Shown here: piece after piece, positions 49,522-62,305 of the stretch | Numbering within the stretch: position 1 is the first letter of the stretch | How the letters are laid out: each line of letters starts with the position of its first letter | DNA from: Rhabditoides inermis | Taxonomy: Eukaryota; Nematoda; Chromadorea; Rhabditida; Rhabditidae | Reading direction: 5' to 3' | Length of the DNA stretch: 64,000 nt | Assembly: GCA_963966185.1 (NCBI GenBank) | Contig: CAWZYM010000208.1 | Coordinates: forward strand, 1 to 64,000 | Translations under genes and position numbers: made by a program | Notes under the pieces: model-generated | What the model was told of the DNA's origin: nothing | What the model saw: the letters and a program-made list of their open reading frames with translations, nothing else | Databases searched by the model: none

Positions 49522-50385
49522 GAGATTGTTGAAGTAGTTCACATCTCGATTATTTCTGATTCTACATCTACGGACAGATCAAAGTGATGCCGCGCATTTT
49601 GATTATCGATAGATATCAAATATCTATCGATTATCAACATGAATGTTGATTCAATGTTGGTTCGCATGAGTATTGTCCGCAAGGCAAATACCCAAATAGG
49701 CATGAATGCAAGAGCCCGATTGGTGTACCTGCAATCATCGCAAAACGTTAACAATTTCATGTTCTTATGAGTGATTTACTTTACTACGAGTAATTATCGT
49801 GTTAGAAATAACATATAAACATTTTAATAGTTTGATTTGAAGAATCCCCGCAATTTTTGTTGATAAATGATTTGCAGTTGGAATTTTGTTGACTAGGAAT
49901 GTCGGAGTGTACCAACTTTGAGCATCTGTTCCCAAAAAAGGTGTTTTTCGATTTTTGATTTTAACAGCTGAAAATGACCGTCATAATCTGCTCAATATAG
50001 CGTTGCTTTCATTTGGACTGGGCGGACATCGGTTAAATTTTCAAAAAAGAAAATATCTGAAAAAATAGAAAAAAATTCGGTTTCGTGACTATAGTTTTTT
50101 AATCATTGAAATTATGCAGAAGTGTTCAATTATAAACTTGTTTCTAATCATGTAACGAGTAAAATGACATCTTCAGATCGAAGTTTGGTAGAGTTTGGGC
50201 CATTATGCAAATTTGGGGTACCGTATACCATATCTGGTACCAAATTTTTTTTTGGACTCGGCCACTGCGCAGGATGTGTTCAGAATGTTCGAAAACCTCA
50301 GAAAAATTAATTTCATCAAAATCCGTGACTATGATTTTTCTAGTTTATCGAGAGTTCGCTTCGCTTTTTACAGAGACCGTGTGAT
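48052..50385. mobile_element. Long foldback element, complete copy
   Basis: The ends are TCACACGGTCTCTGTAAAAA and its reverse complement TTTTTACAGAGACCGTGTGA. Limbs of about 820-850 bases (48052-48880 and 49536-50385) are inverted copies with moderate divergence and flank a loop of about 650 bases. The second limb carries small indels relative to the first. Both limbs contain CCTTTTTTGGGAACAG and TTTCTATTTTTTCAGATATT-like sequence. No transposase-like ORF is visible. The palindrome arm ends inside it at 49922. Confidence 0.8.
49432..49519. repeat. (GA)n microsatellite in the foldback loop
   Basis: GA run with AAAG interruptions; the mirror in the left arm (25672-25755) has a different length. 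Confidence 0.95.
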
Positions 50386-50751
50386 ATATATATATACCCC
50401 TCTCTCTCCTTTTCCTTCTCTCTCTCTCGCTCTCTCGCTGTATATTAGCATTTCCTGATTTCAATATGTGAGTCAACCACATGATTCTTACGAGACGGTT
50501 CTTTCACTCCTTTATCTTTTCAATTAAGTTATTATTCGATGACAATACGAGTTGAAGAAGGTATTTTCGTTGACCTTTCTCTTATTCGGAGATTGGATGT
50601 CGCTTGATTAATTGCATCAAATGGGAACAAAACGTGTTCGCTTCAATTATTTTGATAGTAAATTGAAAGATTAAAACTGTTGATGCACATCACAAATATC
50701 AATGCTATAACTTTGATAAATTTTTAACTCCTTTGGCAATCGCAGTTACAC

Positions 50752-50791
<40 letters not shown>

Positions 50792-51118
50792 GTTCCCTCT
50801 TCATCCCTATCTCCTAACCCAACCTGATGGTATATACTCGGCACTGCATAGAAGAGAAACACAAACATATATCTTATATATTAGGGGCGGCGCGCCAGCG
50901 CCGCCCGTTTGTTATGATCAGTGGCGCGCGCAGCGCGCCACTCCCAATCCACACGCTATTTGGCTATCATAATACAATATACTTCATTAGAGTGTGTTAT
51001 GTGTTAGGGTATCATTTTGTAAGACCTATGAGTATGATTTGTTGAATAAATATCGGTTGCGGCGCCCAGAACAGCCTCTCTCTCGCTCTCTCCCGCTTTG
51101 CCACTAAACGTGTTTACG

Positions 51119-51160
<42 letters not shown>

Positions 51161-52255
51161 GTGTGCATCACGTAAGCTCCGCCCACTGCACTCTGCGCTT
51201 ATTGGTCTCTCGGCCTCTTGCCGGTGAAAACTGATTGGCCGAGCGCATGCCCCGCCCTTCGCTCACCCACTCTCGTGTCGGATCGATCGCGCGCCGTCTC
51301 TGGCGTCTCTTGCGAGCGCACACTCTCTGCGCACTCTCTCATGTCCACTGGCGAGTGACTGGGCAGCCGGCCTGTTATCTGATCGAACGATCTCGGCGAG
51401 AGAGAGTGTGAGAGTGAGAGAGCGCATGTTCTCTTACCGACTTGCCGGTTAGAAAACGTGCGAATTGCAGAAAGCAGGCCGGATGACGCTGTTTTGTTCT
51501 CTGTGCAACTCCTCAGTTCGAACAGTAATACCAGAAACACAGGAAAATAACCGTATAAGAAAGCTAGCTGAGTTCAGTTCAACGCACCCAGTCCGGCTAT
51601 TCATGACCGAAGGTTCATTAGCTCAAAATCTGAAGATTGTCTTTCTGTGTCTAGAGAGAACAGTGAGGGTAGAAAAAGAGAGTGTTCAAGCGGAGAATAA
51701 AACACAATATGCTCTGAGAGAGAGAACGAGAGAGAGAAAGAAAAAGTGATAGAGAGGGGAGATAAAGAGGAGAGAGAAAGAGATTGAGAAAGAGAGAGAT
51801 AGAAAAGGGAGAGAGAGAGAGAGAGAAAGAGAAGGAGAAGGAGAGATAATGAGAGTTAGGGAGTGATAGAGAGAGGAAAGAAAAAGAGAAGGGCGAGTGA
51901 TAGAGAAAGAGAGAGAAAGAGAGAGGGGGGGGGAAAGAGTGAGAGAGAGGGCTATTAGATAAGCGAAATAGAGCGCATCAATCGTCAATGAGCGATCCGA
52001 CCAGGCTGTTCGTTTCCTGATTCTGACTACGTTTTCGAAGACTCTCTAGTTTGGATACGTCAGTGTACTAGTTTTCGAAGATTTTCAAGTTACTGACGTG
52101 ACTGTTATCAGTGACTGTTACTATGTCTGTGTATTTGTGAATTGTTAATTGTGAGTATTGTGAATTGTAAGTTATTTGTATCTTTATAGCATGATATTCT
52201 GACTAGTGAGTTTGTAATATGTATTTTCGTTATCTAATGTACAAAATTTCTTCGA
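50386..52255. other. Mixed non-coding stretch with CpG-rich segment
   Basis: CT tract 50754-50788. GC-rich inverted words near 50884-50942 (GGCGCGCCAGCGCCGCC and GGCGCGCGCAGCGCGCCACT). A (GGC)n run at 51119-51155. Bases 51180-51330 hold two ATTGG words and CCCCGCCC, which resemble CCAAT and GC boxes and could be a promoter, but no gene start follows that I can support. GA-rich 51705-51950. Confidence 0.5.
51119..51155. repeat. (GGC)n trinucleotide run
   Basis: About eleven GGC units followed by GACGACGGTG. Confidence 0.95.
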
Positions 52256-52261
52256 AATTTG

Positions 52262-52677
52262 AGAAAAGGACATCCATTCTCTTTCGAAAAGTACAGGAGT
52301 AAAAAGGAGTGGTTTGTTTTGATCTAATTCAACAAAAGCACATGCATATTTTTTTCTTCGCAGCTGACTAAAATTTCAAAACAAACCTGCTCTTTCTAAT
52401 CGATGAAAAAAGCGAACATATGTAATTGTAATATGTACTATAATAATTTAAAATAAAAGACCTTTTTGTTGTTAAATTTTTATGCATTTGCATGCGTATA
52501 TCTGATCAAAAATCACACATTTCATAGTTATGAAACATTTCATAGTACATCGTTTGAAAGAGCAGGTTTGTTTTGAAATTTTAGTCAGCTGCGAAGAAAA
52601 AAATATGCATGTGCTTTTGTTGAATTAGATCAAAACAAACCACTCCTTTTTACTCCTGTACTTTTCGAAAGAGAATA
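52262..52677. mobile_element. Inverted-repeat (MITE-like) element with 120-base limbs
   Basis: Starts ACATCCATTCTCTTTCGAAAAG and ends with the inverted CTTTTCGAAAGAGAATATCT. Limbs include AGTACAGGAGTAAAAAGGAG, CAACAAAAGCACATGCATAT and GCAGCTGACTAAAATTTC with exact inverted counterparts. The loop of about 170 bases is AT-rich. It shares the words AAAAGTAC and CAAAAGCACATGCAT with the CK2-beta intron element. Confidence 0.85.
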
Positions 52678-52696
52678 TCTATATAAACATATATCT

Positions 52697-52903
52697 TGGA
52701 TCGGAAAGACAGTTGCCATTCAGTTTCCTGACAATGACGATAATATGATTTCGTATGAAGGAGTAATAATGTCAGTGGTTCAGTACGGAGCTAAATGTCC
52801 TTTTATGGTGGAGATTGAATATGAAGGAGCCCCCACTCACCATCCCATGAGTGTGCTCGAGTTTGAGGCCCGCCTCACTGCCGGAACAGCTAGTATTATC
52901 TAA
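52697..52903 (+). pseudogene. Coding remnant, C-terminal end of an unknown protein
   Basis: A 68-codon open stretch starts directly after the inverted-repeat element: WIGKTVAIQFPDNDDN, MISYEGVIMSVVQYGAKCPF, MVEIEYEGAPTHHPMSVLEF, then EARLTAGTASII and TAA. The composition is protein-like and not repeat-driven, and AATAAA follows at 52981-52986. There is no start codon at its left end and no acceptor, so it is a last exon or a fragment cut off by the element. Family not recognised. Confidence 0.5.
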
Positions 52904-53140
52904 ATGCTGAACGTTTAATAATTATGTGATTATTAGTTTCTATATCTTTTCACATTGACTTGACTTCACATTGTTTTCAGAATAAAGAATCGACAGCTGA
53001 CTTGCTGACCAGGACTCAAAAGAATACAATGTGATCTGATTTCATGAAATAAAAGGGTTTCTAAATCATGTTTGTTAAATGTACTTCTTATAACAAGCAG
53101 AACCAACCTGGCGATGTAGTAGAGTATTCTTGCAATAGTA

Positions 53141-53550
53141 ATCGACGGGAATATCAGATGATGTAATAAATGCATACGAGTAAGGGCATTCTGTGCGCAG
53201 CGCTGGTAATAAAACAAAACGACCAAGCCTCAGCGAGGTGCGCTTTGTGTCACCAACAGCGGTGCGCGGAGAACCGGGCAAATATCAGTATAGAAAATAC
53301 AGAAGTAATAGCAGTGGGGAATGACACTGCAAGCGAGGAGAGGCGGGGCTGGAATAACAAACGATCATGTGTATCGATCGACCATCTTTGCGCGAGTACG
53401 AAGTAAGCTCAATCGACGGGAATATCAGATGATGCCAAAATAGGAATAAGGTACTCTGTGCGCAGCGCTGGTAATAGAACAAAACGACCAAGCCTCAGCG
53501 AGGTGCGCTTTGTGTCACCAACAGCGGTGCGCGGAGAAGTCGGCGAAACA
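53141..53550. repeat. Tandem duplication, two units about 271 bases apart
   Basis: ATCGACGGGAATATCAGATG at 53141 and 53412, and ACGACCAAGCCTCAGCGAGG in both. The match covers about 140 bases of each unit, including GTGCGCTTTGTGTCACCAAC. Between the matches the units differ. Confidence 0.85.
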
Positions 53551-55959
53551 AATACAGCAGCAATCGCAGTGGGAGATAACAATCTTTACCTGATACCTGA
53601 CTGCGTTACTATTTATAGGAAGTTTTTGAAATTATGACAGGCCTTGCGGTCTCTAGAGCACAGCAAAAAAACGTCAGACACACATACTACGTTTTTCGCA
53701 CAACACATCGCACGCTCTGGGATAATGCAGATACTCAGACAGCAAAATTAGTAGTTGTACGATATCGAGCGCTGCAAACGAGACGTTTAGACACCCTGAA
53801 CCGCTGTGCTCTACTTCGTTGCTAGATGATAGGGAGCACAGTAAAAGATGGGCTCTCCCTGCGACTAGGGACAGGAGCACCACTTCACCGCACACGTGGT
53901 GCTCCTCTCCTGCCTCCGTCGACGGTTGTTCAGACATCTCGCTTTCTCGTTTGTCCCACTCACCGCTCTGCAGGTGTGGCGTGGTGATGATGGTCTTGGC
54001 CTCGCTGGTGCGCACACAGTGGGCGAGCGGCTCGCGCTGCAAACAGATTGTGGTCAAATCAAATCACATGTTTATAGTTCTGTGCTCGCAACAAGTTGCG
54101 CGCGGTGGGGTAGATCAGAGAAAGACGGAGAGTCAGTTCTCAGCAATAGCGCGCAAAACAAGAGAGGCAGACGGTTACGGCACCGTGTTTCGAACTGCTA
54201 GATCGAAAGGTAGATCGAAAACTATCGCTCTGGCGCAGGCGATATCCAGAATCGCTTATTCCTGTACATATTGCACGCATGAGAGATGGTTTGGTTAGCG
54301 CTGAGATCGTTCCATTTTCGGCGGTCGTTGGTCACTGTCCGTCATACACTCGAGTGGGAAAAAACAAGAGGAATGTACTGTTGAAAATAGCGAAAGAAAA
54401 GAACATGGTCGCTTGCTCTTTCGAAAAAAAGTAGTAGACCAAAGACTCATTGAGAGCTCCTTAAGGCGGTTGCACATGATGTTTTCTCGATTTGGATCAC
54501 AACTTCAATTACTATAAAGAGTAGAAAAAACTCACCAACAAGTATTAATTACATTACGTTTCAACGTGAACATATCTAATGCACTAGGGATATCTCACTA
54601 ATGTCTTGATATCTGTGTTTCTTTTGAACAGACGAAAAAACACGCATTCAACTAGGTACCCCAAGCTGGCTCTCTCGCGTGGTTTTGCCCGATTTCACTC
54701 TTTCAATCCGCGCGCGCACAATTCTCAATCAAATCGCACGAAACTTTCAGGAAATAATTTTTTCAACATAGCGCATATCATGGTACCAAAATTGTACACA
54801 TTGATTAAGTGATAAAATTTGATAAGGCCTGTGATATGCGCTATTGGTCGTACAAAGCTGCGCATATGCTTAAACTGACGAGCATGACGAGATCTGCTAT
54901 ATGACATATCAACCATTATCGTATCAATATGCGCTCTATATGAAACCATCTAGTTTATGCAAAAACGCAATGCTGATCGCGGTTTCACTCGCTTTCCCAC
55001 GCTGTGCCCGCACTCTCCCTCGCGCCCTCCGCGATAAGTGCACTCTCTCCGCTCTCTCTCACTTGCAGGAGACAGGGCGATACGCGTCAAAACAGGCGCC
55101 AAAACAGCAGGCCGGGGTGTGCACACACATCCCGGAAACAATCACTGATATTCTGATCATACTATGGTGATATGATCATGGGCAAGATATGGAAACCACT
55201 ATTTGAAACACGCTCTTTCATTTGCACTACAGTAGAGCTTCCTATAACGTCAGGAATGTGCAAACACCGAACTTGTACAAACTTGTTGCAACTAGTCTGA
55301 ATCGTTTACTAGTAACATGTGGTTGCAGCGGCACTAGACAACTTCCCATGAAAATGTGTTTCGACTGATGTGCACAAAAAGTTTCACAGAAATGCTGCAA
55401 ATTGTTCCCCAGCCTCAGAATCGTATCGTCCTATCAGTGATTAGAAGCGGCCGGTGATATTTGTTCATGAACAATAACTTTCATTCATGTTACAAGCCCC
55501 CTTGCCGTTTCGCATTTGGCTGGCTGCATCCGTGACAGTCCGCTCTGCGCCTCTGCCGCGTGGACATTCCCGTGCAGAGAAACACTCTCTCGCGCTCTTT
55601 TGCGTCTGCGCCTCCTCTGTGAGAGAGCGCGATTCGGCCCCGCCGGCTCTCTTTTCGGCGATTTCAGGCGAAATGCGCTGATTTTGTTAGCGGAGTTTGT
55701 GGAATTGTGAGAAACTTTGAGAGATAACCCCCAACAAAGTATACATTTCTCAGCTAGTCACGTCGAGATCTTCAAAACTAGCCCGGTCTCATCACTCAAT
55801 TCCAATTTTGAAAAATCGGCTTGGGGCCCCTATGTCACGTGTGCTTTTACGCAGTGAGAGTGATTGGTTGTACTCTGTGCGATAGTGAGAGTGTGGGGTG
55901 GAGAAAGATGCGTTCGCTCGCTTTGTGCCCACTTTGTTGATGAAGAAGTTTCGAACTGG
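53551..55959. other. Stretch without recognised gene
   Basis: Several ORFs of 60-160 codons are open by chance or GC bias on both strands, but none shows splice continuity, domains or repeats that would support a gene. Confidence 0.5.
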
Positions 55960-56167
55960 TTACCATCGCAGTCTTGTCGATTTCAGTCTCGATTGTCGGT
56001 TGTCGTGTTTTCGATTAGTTTTCGATCCTCTCTCTCTCTCTTCATACCGTAATGATCCAGTCACGAATGTGTGATCTGATGGGTGGTAGACTGTCGATGG
56101 AATCAGTGATCGGATGAGAATGCATGTCATATTCATGTAGAAGGAAGCAGGCGAGGGAGGGGAGCGT

Positions 56168-56495
56168 CCTCCTTGAACGGGAACAGCAGTTGCGGGGGCC
56201 ATCATCTCAAATGAAACATATGGTGACAATTGAAGAATAACAATTAAACAAACGAAACGTATGGAGACGTTTGAATAATATAAAACAAATAAAAATGCAC
56301 CCACCTTGTAGGCAAACTCTTCTTGCTGCTGCTGAGTGTGATGCTGTCCTCCTTGAACGGGAACAGCAGTTGCGGGGGCCATCATCTCAAATGAAACATA
56401 TGGTGACAATTGAAGAATAACAATTAAACAAACGAAACGTATGGAGACGTTTGAATAATATAAAACAAATAAAAATGCACCCACCTTGTAGGCCC
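56168..56495 (-). repeat. 180-base tandem repeat in the C-terminal part of MULE copy B
   Basis: TCCTCCTTGAACGGGAACAG at 56168 and 56348, followed by about 150 near-identical bases. On the minus strand each unit has an exon-like part (MMAPATAVPVQGG) and an intron-like part of 99 bases (GTGGGTGCATTT to TTTGAG). The intron-like part is a multiple of three and has no stop codon, so the frame stays open even if it is retained. Confidence 0.85.
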
Positions 56496-58377
56496 AATCT
56501 TCTTGCTGCTGCGACTGAGTAGTGCTGCGACCGAAGTGAGAGTAGTGCATAACATATCGAAGTATATCGAAGTTGAATCGGTCGCAGTCGCTGTCGGCCA
56601 GGTGTTCCAGTTCATCTGAGCAATCTATTTATTTATAATAAATGTGCATACCTGCGCATAAGGGTTGTACGGGAAAGCGGGGGCAATTCCAACAGCACGT
56701 GTAGACTGTACAGTAGGTACGGTAGCCACTTGAGAGTGAACTGGAGACAGGACAGGACACAGCGGATCGATCGCTAAAATTTTACATAGGAAATATTTAA
56801 AGAACTGAACAAATTAATACAAGGATATGCTACACACCCTGCGGAGACGAGATGGAAGGAGTATTCTGAGACCCGGTGGCGGAACTAGTCGAAGAGGTTG
56901 AAGCTCGCCTCGTAGCCTGATGAAAAAACACTGAGATGTTTAAAACTAACAACGACAATTTCATATGCAAACGGTTTCTTTTAGAATTTAGAAAATTTTC
57001 AACATATTTGACATATTGAATATTGAACATATCGAAGGACAAACTCATTTTAACATATTTAAAAGACAACATATTTACAAACTCACATATATTGCGTAGC
57101 CGATACGAATCGCCTTTTGGGCGAGCGACTCTCCTTCCACGATCTTAGTCACAGCTGCACGAAGTGAGTCGTTAGTGTGAAGACCAACCTACAATGAAAA
57201 AAAATAGATGTTTAGTTTTCAATCGTGATTACCTTATGTCGGATAGGGAGCCACTTAGGATTTTCAGCGAAAATCGTCGTTTACCCCACTTGCTCTGGAA
57301 CAAGAACTTTTGCACCACAAAATTAAAAAAAAAATACCTGCAGTCTGGAGTGACTACCCTCCAAACTGTTCGTAGTGAGAGGCACCTTCTTCATCAGTCT
57401 ATTGTGGCAGCTCCAATCGTTCACGTCGAAGCGAGCACGTTTCCCTTCACTTCCCACGAACATTTTCTCGAGCTACGTGTAGTATCCTAGAAAGCATATC
57501 AAAATAGTTAAAAAAAAAATATAGTAAAACTTACTCTCAAGGACGTCGTCAGACGCTTGCGCACGCAGCTGCTCATATGCTTCGGAAACGTTCTTGGGGT
57601 GCAGGAAGGGAAGACCACATACGCCGGTTACAAATGTATCTTGATCGGCAGTTCGAGTTGAAGAACCTAAACAAAGTTTCGTATAACACGAATATTTCAT
57701 TTAACTACCTCTCTTCTTTTTGAACTGCAGATGCCAAGCATTCCGAAGATGATAATAACAGAGATCAATAGAGTGTGCGGAAATACTCGTCGAATAGCAT
57801 TCAGCATGGACGATTCAAGGTCTGAATATCGTAAAATACTAGTAATAAAAAATGTATATACCTATAGAGAACGACTCGAATCCCTTCCACAACTTGCCCA
57901 ATAGCAGAGAGAGGATAGTGAGAATGACGATGTACGCCCTCTCTGAGTGAGAACTGGAGAAAATACGAATTAGTTAACACCATCAACTATCGAAAGAAAG
58001 AAAAAAACAGTTCGAACATACCTCATCAGAAAGAGAACCCCTTCCTGTGCTGGTACGTCATCATCTAGCGGGCGAATCCTGTACACTTGCGCACTTCCGA
58101 GAGGACGGGTAGCGTACGTGCCGTCACCGACCGCTCTCTTCGCCCTTGCCAATCGAACGAGTGCACCTGTAGACGCACAGACAACTACTCGAAGCGTAGG
58201 ATCGGAGGAATCGAGACCCGAGAAGTGAATGAACCTCCGTCCACCTGTAACAAAAATGGAATCACCTAATGTTGACCCCATGAAAATACAACCTTTGTCA
58301 CGATAATCGTCGATGTTTATCGCACCCCGATTCTCCATCCTTGAGACACGAGAGGGTCCGCTCTTCATCCGCCTTAT

Positions 58378-58498
<121 letters not shown>

Positions 58499-59694
58499 TC
58501 TTGTCACACCATCTAATCATACTGAATGCTTTATTTCCCATGCCCAACTCGTCGACTGTGAGTGAGAATCGCACTCTGCACTTTCTCGAACAGTCAGCAC
58601 ATCTCCAGTAGAGACGGTGGTTCCTTTTAGTGAAAACAAATATTAACAAACTTCTAACGAATCACTCACGGGTCGGAACTCCATCTTCGTGTCTCGGGCT
58701 TGTACCCGTATCCGTTGATATATATGCGAGCACGATCAGACTTGGAAAGAAACCAGTACAGCTTATCCCTACATGCTCCACTTTGTAGAGGTTGAAGGGT
58801 GCGGAAAACACACGCATCTATTTCTGGATCTGTAAAACCACCGAACTTTAAAAACAACAAAACCATCAAAATACCTATTCCTGTCTGTGCTCGGATCTCC
58901 GACTCGCTGGCTGAGACGACGGTGTTGTTGAAGTGCACAACGGCGGTGACCAAATCATTGATCACACAGGCGACGACGTCCTCATCTGAGACATCGGTAG
59001 AAGTAGACTGTTCGCGAAATTGCCCGTTGAATATGAATTCATCCGGATCCCGTGCGTCGCGATCAGCCTGTGTAGCCAGAACAGGTTGTTTCATTCTTTG
59101 TAGAGCCTCAATGCATTCCTTAACAACGTCGTCGTGATCGAACTCCTGAAAAGTCACGCTTTCACAACGTTTAAACAAAACAATTCACACCTTGTACTCG
59201 TATTGAATCGGTGAAAAGGAGAATGACACACTCTTTGAAGCAGGTAGAGTCTCAATCGCAGACTTTGCCTCGTTGCTCCCGGCCTATTTAACGGTAAGTA
59301 AATTCAAAAAAAATTCAAAAGGGTTTACTTTTGATCCAACAAAAGGTGAAGAGGAAGACAGGGCGGGAGTAGGAGGCGGAGTAGGAAACGATTCCACCGA
59401 TGAGAGTACCTGAAAATACGATTTATTTTAAAAATTAAAGACAACAATAATCACAAAGTTCATTATATCGCTACCACATGTCTTCTCATTCAATGACAAA
59501 CCTGATAACAAACCTTCGGTGTGGTATCAGTAGACGATGTAGCGTCACTGCATACAGCCTTCTTCGGTTTACGCGTTCGCTGCAACAAGTAACGTAATAA
59601 TTTAATAATAAATTAAACATACCTTGAGTGCCGGCTTGTATTCTTCCTCGACATCTTGTCCGACGGCGCCGGCATCAGGGGACTGGCTGTTCTG

Positions 59695-60605
59695 CAAAGC
59701 GTTTTGTAAATCACACTTTAATCAAATATTCTTCAATTAACATGACTTGAATTATAACAATCAAACTAATAAGTAAGTAAAGGAAATGTAACAAACCGAT
59801 GTGCTCGTAGAGGACGCCGACACTCCAACAACGGCTTCTCTCTTCAACTTGCGTGTCCGCTGCAACAAGGAACAAGAGATTATTTGTTGAACAACGGCAA
59901 TGTCAATAATAACAATGCATGCATACCTTGCCACCTGATTTCGCAGCACCGGAATCTTCTTGTCCGACGGCGCCGGCATCAGGGGACTGGCTGTTCTGCA
60001 AAACGTTTTGTAAATCACACTTTAATCAAATATTCTTCAATTAACATGACTTGAATTATAACAATCAAACTAATAAGTAAGTAAAGGAAATGTAACAAAC
60101 CGATGTGCTCGTAGAGGAAGCCGACACTCCAACAACGGCTTCTCTCTTCAACTTGCGTGTCCGCTGCAACAAGGAACAAGAGATTATTTGTTGAACAACG
60201 GCAATGTCAATAATAACAATGCATGCATACCTTGCCACCTGATTTCGCAGCACCGGAATCTTCTTGTCCGACGGCGCCGGCATCAGGGGACTGGCTGTTC
60301 TGCAAAACGTTTTGTAAATCACACTTTAATCAAATATTCTTCAATTAACATGACTTGAATTATAACAATCAAACTAATAAGTAAGTAAAGGAAATGTAAC
60401 AAACCGATGTGCTCGTAGAGGAAGCCGACACTCCAACAACGGCTTCTCTCTTCAACTTGCGTGTCCGCTGCAACAAGGAACAAGAGATTATTTGTTGAAC
60501 AACGGCAATGTCAATAATAACAATGCATGCATACCTTGCCACCTGATTTCGCAGCACCGGAATCTTCTTGTCCGACGGCGCCGGCATCAGGGGACTGGCT
60601 GTTCT
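59695..60605 (-). repeat. 304-base tandem exon-pair repeat in MULE copy B (three units)
   Basis: Same unit as in copy A (NSQSPDAGAVGQEDSG exon plus RTRKLKREAVVG exon), but one unit fewer. Confidence 0.9.
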
Positions 60606-61084
60606 GCAAAACGAAGACGTTTTCCAAATCGCACTTTAATCAAAGATCAATGTATGATAACATTAATGATTCAATACCAATAAATTACTTATTATAAAAC
60701 CAATACAAAGTCAACAAACCGGAGAAGTCGTCGTTGATGTCGATGCACAGGAAGAAATTGAAGAGTTTTCTGTCCCTTTTTCCTTACGGCTTTTAGCTCG
60801 AAGAAAATAACCCATATTCTGTAAGATCATTATATAATAAAATAGTTTAGATATACAATTATCTAATATGATTATTTGAAAAGAAATGTATAACTGCATG
60901 TATAACATGTCATGGGTTCACAATGTTATAGTATAACATTGTGAAAGTACAATGTGTTAGATTCATTAAAGTTTAAAAAAATTCGAATCATGTAAAATAA
61001 CGATATGATTAAAAAAAACAATTTATATGTTGTGCACATAACATAATAGTGAACCAAAAACATGATTCACTAGGCAACACTATG

Positions 61085-61309
61085 TTACAACACACAGATT
61101 GTCCGTGAACGAAAACACACACAATGTCCGCAGATATAAATCCCTACCCATGCACAAACACACGAATTGTCCGCAGAATTATTTACACACGGTTTGTCCG
61201 TTTCATTTTCACTTGTTCAAGTCTCACTCAAACACACGCTCTGTCCGCAAAATAATTTTGTTGTTACGAAACACACGGATTGTCCAAAAACACGGTGGGT
61301 CCGGAAAGG
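61085..61309. repeat. Subterminal array of ACACACGnnTTGTCCG motifs, copy B
   Basis: Same motifs and spacing as 23955-24184, ending in GGTGGGTCCGGAAAGG before unrelated flank (GCTTGGGGTACC). Confidence 0.85.
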
Positions 61310-61969
61310 GCTTGGGGTACCTAGATTACATATTCGTTTTCTGGGCCAGATCTGATCACGTTTCACGAACGCCGGCGAAGGACGGCCATGGGTTTCAGTG
61401 TTCGGTTGAGTTAGTAGAAGTTTTGATTGCCAGAGTTGAAGGGAGTTGAAATTTGTATGGAGAGTGACCCTTTCTAAAATGTACAGCTGCACCGTTTCAG
61501 TCTGTCCATTGTGTATGACTGTCTCGTTTCTCTCTCATCGAATCTCTGTGCATCATTCATTCGACTCACAATCAGAGACGGTAATATGCTAATCCACCAA
61601 CAAATTGCTCACGACACATGTCCAATCCCACCGTTGTAATTCATTCATTAGTAGTGGAGTGTCAACAAATTCGTCAATTCCTGCAGCCGAGTTGTCATTT
61701 TGTTTTCGATGTTTGTGTGACCTTGAGTGTTAAAACTTGACCGATCGGCGGGCATTATAAATTAGAGGCATGATACATGTTTCGGTAGGTTTTCTTGTCT
61801 TGTCTTGTCGCGGATATTGAGTTTTGTGAGTAGCGTTCCCTTTGCAACTCACTTCGAAACATCTACGAAACCTGAGCCTGACCAAATGAAGGGATGTCGC
61901 GATTCGTAGTGATTTCGTATTTCGTAATCAATCAATAAATCGATATGTGATTAGAATCTTTCGTGGGAG
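61310..61969. other. Upstream stretch of the small membrane protein gene
   Basis: No exon is supported. It probably includes the promoter and 5' leader of the gene starting at 61970. No TATA box or clear regulatory motif was identified. Confidence 0.4.
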
Positions 61970-62262
61970 ATGGATCGGAGCGTCGCGGCGCCTCCGTTGA
62001 AGCGACCCTCCGAGATGCTCGAGAAGAGCAGCAAGTGAGCTTTGAATCTTTTTTATTATGACGTCATTCTCGAATTTTGTCACTTCCCCATTTTTTTCGT
62101 GTTCCATGTTGCTTGTACGTAGTGTTTTTTTCTATATCTGAGTCAGGCGTTCTATTTTTTTAAAATTCTATTTCCTCTCCTTTACCGCGATTTCGAGTCC
62201 GCAGTTTCGTGTAGCCGCGATGCTCTAAGCCTGAAATTCACGAATCACCACTGCACTTTGAC

Positions 62263-62305
<43 letters not shown>

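Larger units (their letters stand above)
38756..49922. repeat. Right arm of the large palindrome
   Basis: Reverse complement of 25268-36250. It is about 180 bases longer, mainly because of an extra stretch near 47607-47785. Contains the plus-strand copies of the three arm genes. Confidence 0.95.
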
